This document shows positions 1 through 13,077 of a stretch of DNA of 64,000 nt, one piece after another. The stretch is from contig BCHX01000004.1 of the NCBI GenBank assembly GCA_001599755.1, positions 2,604,001-2,668,000 of the forward strand. The letters run 5' to 3'. A program made the translations under genes and the position numbers. The notes under the pieces were generated by a model. It did no database searches. It saw nothing but the letters and a program-made list of their open reading frames with translations, and had not been told where the DNA came from. Origin of the DNA: Gliomastix tumulicola. Taxonomy: Eukaryota > Ascomycota > Sordariomycetes > Hypocreales > Bionectriaceae. How positions within the stretch are numbered: the stretch's first letter is position 1; the number at the start of each line of letters is the position of its first letter.

Positions 1-485
1 TTTTGTCTTCCGCCAAACAGGTTGTTCCCATCGGTTGGCTTTCCTCGGCTCATGATACTGCCGGAGATAGAGGCGGCATCATCTGCCGATTGGTATGAAT
101 CTTGGCGGGCGAATGGCGGCGCCTGAATCGATCCCACTTCAGCAATGTCATCTAGCCCGCCGCTGAGCCCAAAGTCCATCCTAGACTGTCTTTTCGGGTA
201 AAGAACGCTATCATCGCTCGCCTTCCCCAGCATACTAGTCGGGTCATCTTGCTCGCGAAGCATAGAAAATCGGGCTGAAAGTCCCGTCATCAACAGACTG
301 GTTCTGAAGTCATCGGTAGATGGCAGCGCTGTGGAGATATTGACATCCTCCTTTATGGGAGCCTCTTCGACCTTCTTTGAGCGGCCGAACATCCGGAACG
401 GCCCCGATGACTCCGACTCGATCGAGGGGCGTGGAGCCGCCACCAAATCGTCCTTGGCCTTCTTCCGACCTCGAAGTCTGTTCAT
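1..485 (-). CDS. Conserved fungal protein of unknown function, 5' part only
   Basis: The start codon is the ATG read from 485 on the minus strand, and the frame stays open to the window edge, so only about 161 N-terminal residues are present. The protein starts MNRLRGRKKAKDD, is basic at first, and then has a stretch around residues 58-75 (DDFRTSLLMTGLSARFSML, LREQDDP) that I recognise as strongly conserved in an uncharacterised family of Pezizomycotina proteins. It ends at the edge in a GNNLFGGRQ motif that is also typical of that family. No catalytic motif or membrane segment is visible in this part. The function is unknown to me; homology is from memory of the family pattern, not from a search. 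Confidence 0.72.
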   Translation of the reverse strand, partial: MNRLRGRKKAKDDLVAAPRPSIESESSGPFRMFGRSKKVEEAPIKEDVNISTALPSTDDFRTSLLMTGLSARFSMLREQDDPTSMLGKASDDSVLYPKRQSRMDFGLSGGLDDIAEVGSIQAPPFARQDSYQSADDAASISGSIMSRGKPTDGNNLFGGRQ

Positions 486-3400
486 TTTGGCGTTGTGAGC
501 GTCGGTAAAAACTGTGAGAACAGATAAGTGGCGTGGTGAGTAGTCTAGTCGCTTCAAAACGTGCCCATCAGAAAGCGGCCGGCATCAGTCGTTAGATCGA
601 GCTCTGTAACCACGAAACTCTGCACATTGGTTAGCCTCGTGCAAATGGCTGAGCAAAAAATTGCTACAATATACAACAACCCGGTGAACCGTGAAAAAAA
701 CAACGACAAATTGAGAAAGACGGTCAGGGATGCCTTCATGGGATGTGCTTGACGTACCATGTACAGTGCCGAACGAGTGAGTCTGGTCGGGCGAGAACCC
801 AATTGTGAACTGGGAAGGCTTCCACTCGACGTGGGATTCGCCAAAAAGGCCTTTCAAATAAAAAGGAGTTTGTTGTAGTGCTTGAGGGCGCAGGAATTCG
901 AAAATGGCTGGCTATCGCGAGTTGTACAGTATATCCGAACGTCTCCCTCGCGGGTTGTTACAATTCGTGTATGAGATGCAGGGTCGTCGGTAGTAGTATC
1001 TGCAGGCCGGCGGCGTCGGCAGGCGTGCAGGAAATATGGACGAGACGTCTCCCCAGGCAGAAAAGACGGAAGAGAGAGAGTTGGCGCAGGAAAAAGGAGT
1101 GAGGCGGCAACGAATGGCTCGAGGACACAAAAAGAACGAACGAGTGACGAGAAGTATCGGAAGAAGAGGGGAATGGAGAAACTCAGAACCGCTGAGCAGA
1201 CATGACCAAAGAGAACGAGGAACAAGAACAGGCATCGGCAAGGGGAGAAATTGGACCACGAGAAGTCGACAGGGTTTGATTGAAGGTGGAGGAAGAAGGG
1301 GCGGCCCTTGCACTTTCCCACATTCGCTGGAGCGCGTTGAGACGAGAGAGTCTCTCAGTTTGGCTTAGCCTAATACGAACACGCCGGGGTGTGCCAAGCT
1401 TCACTAACGCCGTGGTGCCCAGTTAGGCCTTCTAGGGGAAGGTCTGGCAGCTGGTGTGGTGCCTAGGGAGATCTTTAGTGGGCAATGGAGCACTAAGGAG
1501 AAAAAAATGAAAGAAAAAAGGAAAGAAATGGCGGCAGAAAGGAGTGACACCGGTCCTCGGTTGTTGCAATGGCGCCGTGGTTCGTTCTCCAGACCGGTGT
1601 GACAGACGTGCAGAAGCAATGACAGGGCAGTTCAGGTCCGCGGGTAGAGTGCCTTACCCTATACGCCTCACAGCTTTCCAAGAGTTGATGGCCGAACTCC
1701 TTTAATCTCTGGTACTATACACAAGACATCTCCTATCCGGATATTTCACTCGCGGGAGCAAGCCGCCACGCCTCATCTAGTTGTTGTGTTCATATTACTC
1801 CAGCTCGCTCCGGAATCAGACATTGAGTCATGCTCGAGACAGTGGTCGGATGGGCCAAGTGAGGAGGGTCCCCATGATCTCAGATTCGGAATGGGGTCAG
1901 GACAAGCAATTCAGAGCGGGAGAGATTCTATTGGCAGCCAGCCTGTGACGGCCAGCGAGACATGCATGTCTTGTCTAGCCATTCCCACACACCTTCTCCT
2001 TTTTTACCTCAATTGCAATGTGGTGGCAAGATCAGGGGCTGCATTTCACTATCCAACCGCCGACAAACAGGTTCTTGGAAATGAGCTGGTTGTCGTGGTG
2101 GGAAAAGGGGCAATTGTAATCGCAAGCGCCCACTGGTTCGTTGACCTGCCCGACTTATGTCGGTGCAACCTTGCGACGCAGGGCGACTGCATCTTGTCAC
2201 ACCGTGTAAACGGGGGTTCCTCCTCGATCAACCGAGCACCAAGATCTTGGTCGGCCACCAAAGGAGAATGGATTGGATCGCTGTCGTGCTTCCTCGCCAA
2301 CGGCAGCAATCTAGACGCTCCGGCTACCGCAGCGAGTGGAGCGATGCGACGGCTCTTCGCATCCCATCGGATCACTTTTGTCGTGCAAACCTCCGGCCAT
2401 CGCACACGGTCAGACGTTACAAGCTCGACGATACGAGGCGAGGCGACCGCGTCTTCCTGATCTGTGCGGTCGAGGTGTCGCTCGAGCGCACCCAATGATA
2501 GGAGGCCGCGCCTCGCTTGGCCTCGCATTGGCAGGAAACGAGGCGACACGGGAAACGAATCCTCCTCTCATCTGGCCGTGTTTGAGATGCCTCCTCTAAT
2601 CGTTGCGATGGATGGAGGGATGGACGGACGGATTGGATGGGGACCGAGACCGACAGCTTGCTAGTCTCATGGTCTGCAGGGGGAGGATTCAGGAGGCTTT
2701 TTGGACGATGGCAGCCGACGCCCGCCATGGAGGTTTTAGGGGTTCCGCCCCAACTGACACAATACCAAGCGGCACGTCTTGAATCACCCAACGTGACCTT
2801 ATCACGACGTCCTTTCTCGTTCTCCCTTGCAGAGCCAACATGTCCCTTGCCTCTGATATAAAGGACGATCATCTGGGCTTTGGTCCGGAGCATGTCAGCA
2901 AGGAATTTTTGCTTTTGTTCCGGAAGGCGTGCACATAAAATGCCGGCTCTATTCACACTCCGTTTCCCCCACTTGACCCCTTAAAAAAACAGGAAAGGAG
3001 GGGACCCAAATCCCACCGTTGGACGGCTCCGCGGACCAATCAAAAGGCTGTTCCTGACGCTAAACCGTAACAAGACCATTCTAGCTCGGGAAGGCACGTT
3101 GTCGCGGGCACCTACCAAGTTGTTCGGAGAAGGTCCTCAATTCCTCCCCCTCGGCCATTTGGGCCCCCTCAACGAACAAACCGCTCTGTCCCCCCCCCCT
3201 GCGCGAAGGCATCTAGTCTCATGCAGCCGGTGCAGCTCGCATGAAGCATTCGGTCATTGTTTCGACCTGATGGCTCGAGCGACGCCGGGATGCGAGGGCG
3301 GGCATGTATGCTGCCCCTGTCGACCCAAGCTTCGACCGTCTCTCCGGGACATGAAGCATCGTCGATCACTACGCCAATGGCAGTTGGCTCGTGAGACGGG

Positions 3401-5370
3401 AAGAGATGGGAGAAGGAGCAGGGGGGGGCCGAGAAATGAGTGCAAATTCAAAGGTCCTGGGGGTCGGTGCTGGGTCGGCTGGCAACTCAAATTAAGCACC
3501 GTCATTACCGGCCGCCATGACATAAAAGGTCAGGCAAGCAGCCGGGGGAGCCTTGCAACCGAACGGCTGGTCTATTAGATTGTCAGCCGGCATTGGCTGG
3601 TCTAGTTGAAGACGCTGATGTAATGGTTCTTGACCCGAACTCATTGCATAACAAAGTCTCCCGATCATGAGGTCAACCAAGCTGGGATGGGCCATGCTTC
3701 CAGCTCAAACGACGATTTCCATCGTGAGATTTAACCCATGCCAACGGAGCCCCGTACTCCATACACCGACTCGGGATAGATTTGCTCAATCTCGATTTAT
3801 AAGCTAGCAGAAGGAAAGTTGGGATAGCGCGGCCGACGCGGATCGCCAGCAGCAGGGCGGACTTAAAGCACCGTGCTCTGCGCATCCGAGATATGCAATG
3901 TCTACTTATCTATCCCCGACGGTGAGCAGTCAAATATTACACGATCGGCTCTCAGCGCGCGGCAAAGCGGGCCGCCGATTTGAAGGTCTTCCTTCTGCGA
4001 GTCCTTCTCTTCGAGGCAACTCGTACTCAACAAGAGTCCAACTAGCACTCTACCTAGTTGCTCAGACTTCCATTTCTTTTCGCCTCCGGGGAGTCTGCCC
4101 CTCCTGGCACTCCCCCCTCCCACTTTCCTGTCGCGATGACGCTAATATAGGGCTGTCACACCACGCGAACGCGACACGAGAAAAAGACCGACTAGAGTGC
4201 GCTCGAAACGGGGAGCTGTCACCCCTCAACGCGTCGAAATGTCTCTTATTCCTAAGCCATTGACGCATGTCTCAAGCCACTGATCCGCCCAATTATTACC
4301 CTCCCCGCCCGTTCTGGCTTTCTGGCTTTCCTCCCCCTCCTCCTCCTCCATGCACATGCATGGGCTCGTCTGCAAGGGACCAGAGACGGCGACCCTTCCC
4401 CCCCAAAAAGAGAGGAGCGTGCGCCGAGCTGGGAAAAATCCTGTGGAGGGGATTTCTGTCCCTCTCTCCGAGAAGGGAAGGCGATAACCGTTCTCGCCTA
4501 TGCGTATCTTCTTCCGGAGGCGAAAAGGGGCGACATCCGAGCGGCGAGACAACTGGGTGCACGCATCTCGTAATTGATTCGCGGAGTGAAAATGCTTTCT
4601 GAACCAGGAATTAGTCAGAGCCTCCGATCGATCGTCCATGTGACGCCCGCTCAGAACGCGTCGAGTTCGCGTAAACCTGGAGTAGCTCTATTATGGTGGG
4701 CGTTTAGCTCTTGAATTTCAGCTCTAACAGCGGCCGACGTCGAATCTAAAATGGTGCTTTGTCTAGCGGGGAGCCTGCATCGACAGATCATTCGGCCGGT
4801 TCATTTCAGTGGGAGATGGCTGCTAATTAACGCCTAGCATCTGTTGAGACTTCCCTTGCTAGGTACTAGTAGGTACAAGTTGGTTGGCACATCTTGGTAC
4901 ATGGTGTTCCTCAATAGCTGAGTAGAGAGACACATAAGAACCATTACTGTAGACTAAACAAGCATAAAGAAACATCTCATTGACCTCGTTGTTACTTGAT
5001 TTACATCTACCTAAATCTATTAACATGAATCTATCATCAAGTGAGAGGTGTTTGTGTGTGTGTGCGTGTGCCACGGAAGGCTGGACGAAGGAAAAAAAGG
5101 AGAATGCCAACATCGCCGACCGCGAGTTCTGTTATCTATGAGCCAGCAAGGGCCCCAAAATCCGAAAATCAAAGTAAAAAACAAGATTATGAAGGAGAGG
5201 TGAGCAGGTTAGGCAGAGAAGGGAATAATAGAAAGAAGATGACAGGTGATGCCAGCGCTTGGGGTATTGGTTGTTTTACTTTTGTGCGTGTGCGTGTGCA
5301 TGTGCGTGCGTGCGTGCGTGCAAAAAAAACAGCAGAGGTTTCATTCACGGCCAAATCAGAGCGCCGAGAT
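486..5370. other. Gene-free stretch of about 4.9 kb
   Basis: This lies between the 5' end of the partial gene (ATG at 485) and the 3' end of the ABC transporter (stop at 5371). Open frames here are short, overlap each other on both strands, and have translations with random-looking composition rich in Arg, Ser and Pro and no known domain. The part near 486-1300 is probably promoter and leader of the first gene, and is purine-rich on the plus strand around 1040-1330. A C10 run sits near 3190. I see no tRNA or transposon signature. Confidence 0.5.
5283..5321. repeat. TGTGCG/TGCG simple repeat in the 3' flank of the ABC transporter
   Basis: About 39 bases of alternating TG and CG dinucleotides on the plus strand, 50 bases beyond the transporter stop codon. 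It would read as a CA/GCAC-rich tract in the 3' UTR of that minus-strand gene. A weaker GT-rich tract lies at about 5047-5071. Confidence 0.85.
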
Positions 5371-8300
5371 TTACTCCTGCTTCTTCTTGAAGAGGTTCTT
5401 CTTGGGCATGCGCACCAGCCAGTACAGCGCCAGGGCGGCGGCAACGTTGAAGATGATGTACACCCACATGAGGCCGAAGTTGCGGTACCGCTCGGAGTAG
5501 AAGCTGCGGACGCCGGCGAGGTACATGTTTGTGCTCTGCATGGGGCACAGCTGGCACTGCGAGGTGGCGTTGACGTCCTCGAGGTAGCCGCCGGTGGGGT
5601 TGAAGGTCTCGCCCTGGAAGACGTAGCCCTTGATGTAGTCGTTGAGGTACTCGGCGCAGGTCTGGCCGCTCGGGGGCTCGACGAGGATGAACTCGTTGGC
5701 GGCGCAGACGATTTCCGTGTTGGCGACGGCTGTGGATAACATGCCGCTTACGAGATATGTGAAGGGCGAGACGCGGTACATGAAGATCCAGAAGCGGGGC
5801 ATGGTCTCGGGGGTGGCGAGGACACCGCAGAACATGAGGCAGAGCATGAAGAGGACGTTGGCGATGTTGGCGCCGGCCTCGGCCGTCTCGAAACCAGCGA
5901 TGATGAATGTGGAGAAGGTGCCGCTGAAGATGAGGAACGAGAGCAGGAACAGGAACATGAGGGCGCCACGCTCGGTGACGGCATCCGTAGGCTCGGCGTT
6001 GCGGTAGAGACCGACAGGGTAGTACCAGCAGGCGAACATGATGACGGCCATCAGGGCGTTCCAGGGGATCTCGACGATAATCTGTGCGAGCATGAAGACC
6101 TTCCACGAGTACACCTTGGACGGGCGCTCACGGGCCTCGTAGAGATCGCGCTGGATGACGAACTGAGGCATCGATTGCTGGACGAGCTGGCCAAAGACGG
6201 TGAGAATGTTGAAGATGGCGAACATCTGGTTCTGCATGCCCTGGATACTGTTGGGCGCGTTGAAGAAGACGAAACCGATGAACAGGGCAACCAGAGCGCA
6301 GAGTGAAGTCTTGGAGTAGATGTAGGTGGGATCGCGCCAGTACTGCTGGAACACGCGGTAGAGGTTCTCCCAGAGCTGGACAGTGAAGGGGGCGGCAAAC
6401 TCGCGGTAGCTGCCGTCGTCCTCCAAGGGGCTGGCATCGCTCTTCTTCCTCTGCTTCATCGTCTCGATCTCGTTCTGGACGTTCTGGTACTCAGGGCTGT
6501 CCCGCCAGGTCTGGAACCAATCGACATCCGTCGTGGAGCCGGGGGCGGCACCGATGACTTCCAACATCCATTCGGCGGGGTTGGCCTCGGGAGGGCAGGG
6601 GTGACCCCCGTTCCGCTCGAAGTAGTTGGTCATGGCGGACGAGTTCTCGCCGATGTCACCGAAATAGACAGTCTTGCCGCCCTTGGCGAGGAAGAGGAGG
6701 CGGTCAAAACGCTGGAAGAGCATGGCAGAAGGCTGGTGGATGGTGCAGAGAATGGCCTGACCGGCCTTGGTCAGCTTCTCGAGAAGATCCAGAATGGCCC
6801 ACGAGGTTTGGGAATCAAGACCGGAGGTAGGCTCATCGACGAAGAGCAGCAGAGGAGGCTTGGCAGCAAGCTCGACACCGATAGTGAGACGCTTGCGCTG
6901 TTCAACGTTGAGACCCTCGCCAGGAACACCAACGACGGCATCGGCATACTCCTCCATATCCAGCAGCTTGATGACCTCCTCGACGTAAGCGAGCTTCTCG
7001 GCGCGAGGGACATCGGCAGGTTGACGAAGGAGAGCACTGAACTTCAGGGCATCTCGCACAGTAGAAGTGGCCAGGTGGAGATCTTGCTGCTGAACATAAC
7101 CAGTCTTTCGCTGGAAGGAGGTGTCACGAGGTCGTCCGTCGACAAGCATCTCTCCAGTGATAACACCAGCCTTGGTACGATCAGCCAGACAATCCAAGAG
7201 AGTGGTTTTGCCAGCACCAGATACACCCATAAGCGCAGTGAGGGTACCGGGCTTGACCCAACCATCGACGTGGTCCAGAATTCGGCGAGTCTCGCTCTTG
7301 ATCTGAACGTCGTAGCAGACATCGTGCCACTGGAAAACGGAAGTCTGCAGCTGGAGCACACCCGCCTCCTTGTCACTGCCAGCGCTGCGTTCGGCGGTAG
7401 AGATAGGCCCGATCTTCTCCATAGCAGCCTCAGGATCGGCGCGCTTCTTCTCGGCGAGCAGGGCGGCGGCGGGCTTATGGCCACGGCGGTACACCAGAAC
7501 CTCGCCCTTGGACTTCTTCTCCGAGACGAACTCAGCGGTAATCAAGTGAGTGATGAGGAAAAAGATCGTGAAACCGACCATGATGCCCAGGTTGCGCCAT
7601 CTGTTCTCCCAGTGGTAGTTGAAGCGCGAGGCGGCGTAGATATCACCGTCAACGAAATCGTCACCACGCAGGGCACCAACCGCATTGCAGGCGACCTGAG
7701 AACCAGTAAGATCCGCATATCGTCCGCCGGCGGGCACGTAGGAGTTGCACTGGAATCGTCGGTTGTGGAACTCGTTGACGATCAATGACTCGAAACCGTA
7801 CGCCAGAGGATCAATGTATCTGATCCACTTACACCAGCCCAGCATGTACTGGTCAGGGATGACGAAACCGGTGAAGATGACCAGGGCCAAAATGAGAATA
7901 GCCGTGGGGACGAGAGCCTGGAAGAGTGTTCGAGAGGACGAGCCGATGGTGCGGAAGATCATGGACATGGACATGACGGTCGCGTACGAGAAGAGCATGA
8001 AGAAGAAGAAGGGACCAGGCTCTCGTCGAAGGTTCGTGATGAAGTAGATGATGATGTTGAAGCAGATACCGTTTGCGATCTTGTACGGTAAATCGCAGAT
8101 CATCGAGGACACGGCTTCGGCGGACGGGTGGTACAGGGCATATCGAGAGTGTTTCTCGACAATGGGACGTTGGGCATACAAGGTGAAGATCTGGGGGGCG
8201 GTGTCAGCACCATCTCGCAAGTTGATCGACATCACGTCAGCATCTTAAGCGGACTTACCTCAAGGGCACTGGCAAAGGCGTTCATCAAGCAAGCAAAGAA

Positions 8301-10134
8301 GAGCAGCGCACCACGTTGGAAGAAACTCTCGGCATTGTCCGGGATGTTGTAGAAGACACTTCCTACAACCAGACCCATACCGGAGTTACCAATCAGCGCA
8401 CCGATGGTAAGACTGGGGTCACCAGTGAGACGCTTCCAGCCACGCCATAGGCATAGCTGAACCTGCTGCATGAAGGACAGAGTGAAAGGAGATTTCGTGC
8501 GCTGTCCCTTGGCCTGCTGGGCATGCTTATGGGCACGGAAGACCTCAGCGTCAGGGCCGTTGATGGGGTGCGCCTGCTTGTACTCCTCAATCTCGGCCTG
8601 GAGTGCCTTGTACTCGGCACTGTTCTTCCAAGCAGCCGCGAACTCGTCGGGGGTCCTGGGCACCCTGTCCTCGAAGCCCGGGCGAACTACACGCTCCTGG
8701 GGCGAGGTCATGGACGTCAGGAAATCGGGCGTCGTCTGTCGGGGCGGGCACTCGTAGCCCAAGTTGATGAAGTACTGCTTGGCGTGGTCGGCACGGCCAA
8801 AGAAGATCTGACGACCCTCGTATAGGACGACGGCCTTGTCGAAGTAGTCATAGGCGCTCTGGGGCGACTGGTAGATGGAAACGCAGGCGGTGCTGTGGAA
8901 CAGCTCGGTCTGCAGCCTCAGGGTCTTGATGAACTCGATGGCGTTGGCCGAGTCAAGACCACGGGTCGAGTTATCCCAGCACTGCAGAGGGGCACCGCTG
9001 AGGGCGGCCTCGGAGATGGTGACACGCTTGCGCTCACCACCAGACACACCCCGGATATATTCGTTACCGACGACGGTGTTGACCGTGTGGGTGATGCCGA
9101 ACATGGCCATGACGACATCACGCAGATGATCGGCAAAGTCGTTGCGGTTCAGTCCCTGGGGAAGCTGGCGAGGCTGGCGGGCTCGGGCGGCGAATGTGAG
9201 AGTGTCTCCGACCGTCAGCATGGGGAAATGCACGTCGACCTCGGCCGTATAGATGGCTTCACCGCGGTGGTGGGAATGCATTTCCTTTGCCGTCATACCT
9301 AATTGCGCGTGGTCAGCTTTCATTGTCTCATCCATAGGTCGATCGGCTCGAGGTGTGGTAAGACAGATTCGCAGAATCCGCCCCTCCAACGTTGGATAAC
9401 CGTTTCTTTTTGTCTCTCCCTCCCACGGGCAATCAACGACATGAAAACTCACCCTGGTAGTTGAAATAAGCACCCTCGTCGACGTAGATGCCGTTCATCT
9501 CGCCGGCAATGGTCTTGAGGAAGGTAGAGCAGCCGGAACCGGGAGGGCCAAGGACGACAAGCATCTCGCCGTTGCGCACAAGACCGTCAAAGTTCTGGAG
9601 AATGTTGATCTTCTGGCGGCCACTGCCCGTGAGCTGCTGCGCCATACTGCCCAGGCCTAGCCAGACGTTGGCGACATCCTTCTGGTAATCGGTGGCGACA
9701 CCGTAACCATGGACGTTCAAGTGCTGGAAGCACACGCCAGTCGAGCGGAACGAGCCGCCATCCTGCTGGATAAGTCCCACGATGGACTTGGCCCAGGCCT
9801 TGCCGTCAAACTTGCCCGAGTTGGGGTTCAGGGGCGAGTCCTCCTCGGCGAAGAAAGGGTTCACGCCGGCGATGCCAGAGGCGCGAGAGTACGACCTGGC
9901 CAGCGCCTGGACGACAGAGCTGCGGCGCCTCATCTCACGAGTCTCCTCCTCGTCATCGTCGTCCTCATTGTAGGAGCGGCCCTTGCCTACGGTATGTGCT
10001 GAAGAACCGGATTCCTTGGTGACGCCGTCCGTGTAGTCAGTGGCCGTGGTGCTCTGCGTCTTGGGGGGATCCTCGGTCACATCAACATATGCGTCCGTGT
10101 TGCGAGGCACGCCCGATGGCTTTTCGTCAGCCAT
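5371..10134 (-). CDS. PDR-type (ABC-G) multidrug efflux transporter
   Basis: Three exons, 10134-9453, 9298-8259 and 8190-5371, give 1513 residues, the usual full PDR/CDR length. Introns are 9299-9452 (GTGAGT donor) and 8191-8258 (GTAAGT donor). The order is NBD1-TMD1-NBD2-TMD2. NBD1 has the degenerate fungal Walker [13 protein letters not shown] (about 196-207, Cys for the usual Lys), signature VSGGERKRV and [17 protein letters not shown]2 has a canonical Walker [10 protein letters not shown] (about 896-904), a modified signature [12 protein letters not shown] and [18 protein letters not shown]. This NBD asymmetry is normal for PDR pumps. The sequence resembles the CDR4/CDR1 group, plasma-membrane exporters of azoles and other hydrophobic compounds; the substrate cannot be read from sequence. 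The acidic run DDDDEEE near residue 58 precedes NBD1. The gene has a long upstream gene-free region and a pyrimidine-rich leader. Confidence 0.95.
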
Positions 10135-13077
10135 GGCAGGCGATTGAGTTGGGCTCGCGCCTTTAAAAGGCGGAGGACGGTGTATGCTTGATTTGCCGAA
10201 AGCTGCCCCGGGCCTGTGCGCCGAGTCGTCGGGGCCGTAAGCTTCAACCGAAGAACCTCTCTACACGTGGTGGCGTGACGACGGAGAGGACTAGCGAGAA
10301 AGCCAATCTACGTGCAGCCAGCAATGAAAAGCCACGACCGGAGAAGGGCGAGTCCCGTGTAATTAAAAAGGAATAAAGAAGAAGAAGAAAAAGAAGATTT
10401 ATCGATTGAAAGGAGGAGAGGGGTGAAAGGAGAGAAAGGGGGGAGGGGGAAGAAAACCAGACGAGGACGGAGAGATTTGGATGAGCTACGAAATATGTAT
10501 CCGTATCGAGCGCGGCCACGATAAGGAGCCAAGCTCGAGCACCGTTGCAACAACTGCCTGCCGTTCGTGGAGAAGGGCAGCCCGAGAAAATGAAAAAATG
10601 TTCTTATTCCCACGCGCAAGTCGCCTCGACGCAAAAAGATGCACAGCAGGACAAGGGGACGGTCTCCAGCATGAGCCCGAGGCACCGCCAGTTGGTCCGA
10701 CAGCGTGTTTTGCGGGCTTGCATACGGCATCGGGGCAACCTGCGGCGCTGTTGGAGCCGTTTTGGGGCGGTTTGGGGCGTGGTGGGTGCCTCTAGTGAAC
10801 TTTTTAGTGGGCTGCCTGCCTGTCTTTGTGGAGATCGCAGAAGCCACGAGTCCCCAGAATGCTCGGTGGGCTGTTTTCCTGCAGGTTGAGTGGCTTCAAG
10901 GTTACTCGCAGGAGCTGCGTGGCATCCTTGACGAAGTGACTCGCTGCACGCCCTTCACAGCGCCCTTCTCGACGCCCTGAACGAGCATATTAATTCATAT
11001 ACTGCGCCCTTACCAGCATGCAACAGAGGTCATCATCGACAACTATCAGCCCGTCTAGGAGCACATGCGCTGCTCAGTCTCGCCGAATGCGACATCCAAG
11101 AATAAGACCCTCCCCCCCTCAGTCGGGAAGCCGTCCCGCAGCTCACCACTGGTGATCTTACTGACCCAGATGGCCAGACAAGGGTCTCGGGGCTCTCAAA
11201 CCTGGACATTTGGGGTCAGACATACGAATGCGGTAACGAGCAACCTACGAACCAACACGCACACTGTCTCACGGCGTGAACTTGTGCACCATAGCAGACA
11301 CGTTGCAGCTTAGTCTCGGTCGCCTCCCCTCTTGAACGGTTGGTACATCGGTGACGCCTTGTTTCCCAAGGCGCCGTCAACCAAAGTCGGGGGGCTGGCT
11401 TGGCTCGACTCAAGAGCCGGCGAGTTTAATACCAAGGTACCTTCAGTGATCTTGCAAGCAGCCAATGGTTGTAGACCGATGCGAGGGATGGAATGCTGCA
11501 GGGGTCACAAGCAGGGTACCCTACCACGATAGCATGCATCTTCATAGCTGCACGCCGCAGTGCCAATATTTGGCTAGTGCCAAAAACTGCGTGCTGACGT
11601 TCCAGGAAAGGGGTTCAGCCTTCCAAGAGTCCGGGGGCGCGCTGCGAAAGTTCTCTTTCGCCGGCAGCCACCCACGACCTCAAGTCTCGACACCCCGCGG
11701 CGCTATAACAACCCTCAACTTGCCCCAAGCACATCGCCTCCGAGCACTCGCGCATCGCAGTTCCACTGGATAGGCGCATGAATAACGCCTAAATCACGGG
11801 AAAGAAGGCGGCCGAAGGGGCAATCCGTTTTCTCGGGGTCTTGAAGCACCCCGACACTCCGCCCCGCCTTTCTGTCCGTTCCCGATACGTAAAAAAAGGT
11901 GTGGCTACAGATTACGAGCACATACAGACGGGGGGGGAGGCGACCAGAGAGACAAAGATCAGACCATGGAGCGCGCTTGACGAGATGACGGGCTTCTTGT
12001 GACGCTAGACGAGTAGTATTCTAGTTCGTCTGCGTCGTCGTGAGTCATCACAGAGACCGTCGTGCAGTCCTCGTCGTCGGGCAGCGCTGGACGGCAATCG
12101 GTGTCCCACGTTGGACTGAGGGAGGTGGTGTACGATTTGCGCCATGTCTTGGGTCCCAAACACACGGGACCGTTTGGTGTGCCACGGGTGCGCCTAATTT
12201 CAGTCTTGTTTCCCGTCGCTGAAACGTCGTGTTGGATCAGCCTCCCATGGCCAACCCCATGATACGCGCTGAGACCATGTGCCGTTGGCCGCCGTGTCCT
12301 CTGCGCCACCACACATGGCTTGTCTGGTTCATGGAGGCCAATACTGAATGTGAACTGTCGGCCGAGACAAACCCGGACTTGTATAAGACTCCTATGATCC
12401 GTCCGAAGTTACGGCCGTACTGCGCCTCTCGTAGCATCACCTGCTTCGTATCCGCTTCTGGAGCGAATCGCATTCAGTATCAGGCTTGGTGTGAGGAATC
12501 GCATCTATCTACACAAACGGCGGAGAATCGTATCGAAATAGCATCACTTGTCATGGGGCAATTGGAGCCACCAAGCAGAACGGTACCACCGCGGAGAGGC
12601 GATGTTGGACCCCTGAGCCTTCATGCAAGCTTCTGGGGGGCGACGTCGCCCAGATGTCGGGTGCCGTTAACTCACCGTCTGCCCGCTGTTGGAGGCCGTG
12701 ATGATTAAGGGGTCGGCACATCTCCGACCCGCAGGTCAACGACCTTGACATCTCAAGATTGCCCCTGCTTCGGAGCATTCTCGGCGACATTTTCTGCCAG
12801 CAGCCGGAGACATACACACAATAAGGGGTATCTGATGTCTGGTGTGGAGAGAAGTCGTCTTCCAATTCTGTCTATCAAAACATACCATCTAAGACTAAGA
12901 TCGCTCCATTGCGGAAATCTTAAGATGTGCCCCTATTTAGTCGGACAGAAGGTCCCAAGTGACATCTGTAGATAACCCTTCAGCGCATCAGTTACCCGGC
13001 TCTCAGGCCGGGGGGTTCTGATAAGTGGTAGGGATCATGAGAGATCACCATCAGGAGCATTGTAAATGTATCACAGA
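10135..13077. other. Gene-free stretch upstream of the ABC transporter
   Basis: About 2.9 kb between the transporter start (10134) and the SAM50 stop (13078). On the transporter's strand the first few hundred bases upstream (about 10370-10460) are strongly CT-rich, a common feature of fungal core promoters. The short open frames further up have no recognisable domain and frame use unlike the true genes. It probably contains the transporter's regulatory region plus unannotated spacer. Confidence 0.5.

Noticed and set aside
1786..2460. 224-codon frame in the first gene-free stretch
   Set aside because: The start is not an ATG, composition is random-like, no domain is seen, and overlapping frames of similar length exist on the other strand.
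2049..2956. Overlapping minus-strand frames of 166 and 179 codons
   Set aside because: Arg/Ser/Pro-rich random translation, no splice-linked continuation and no motif.
6601..7788. 395-codon open frame on the plus strand inside the ABC transporter
   Set aside because: It is the antisense shadow of NBD2 and the linker, caused by codon bias; the minus strand has all transporter motifs.
10308..10847. 179-codon minus-strand frame upstream of the ABC transporter
   Set aside because: Covers the CT-rich leader; low complexity and no domain.
12229..12708. 159-codon plus-strand frame between the transporter and SAM50
   Set aside because: No recognisable domain and no codon bias like that of the true genes.
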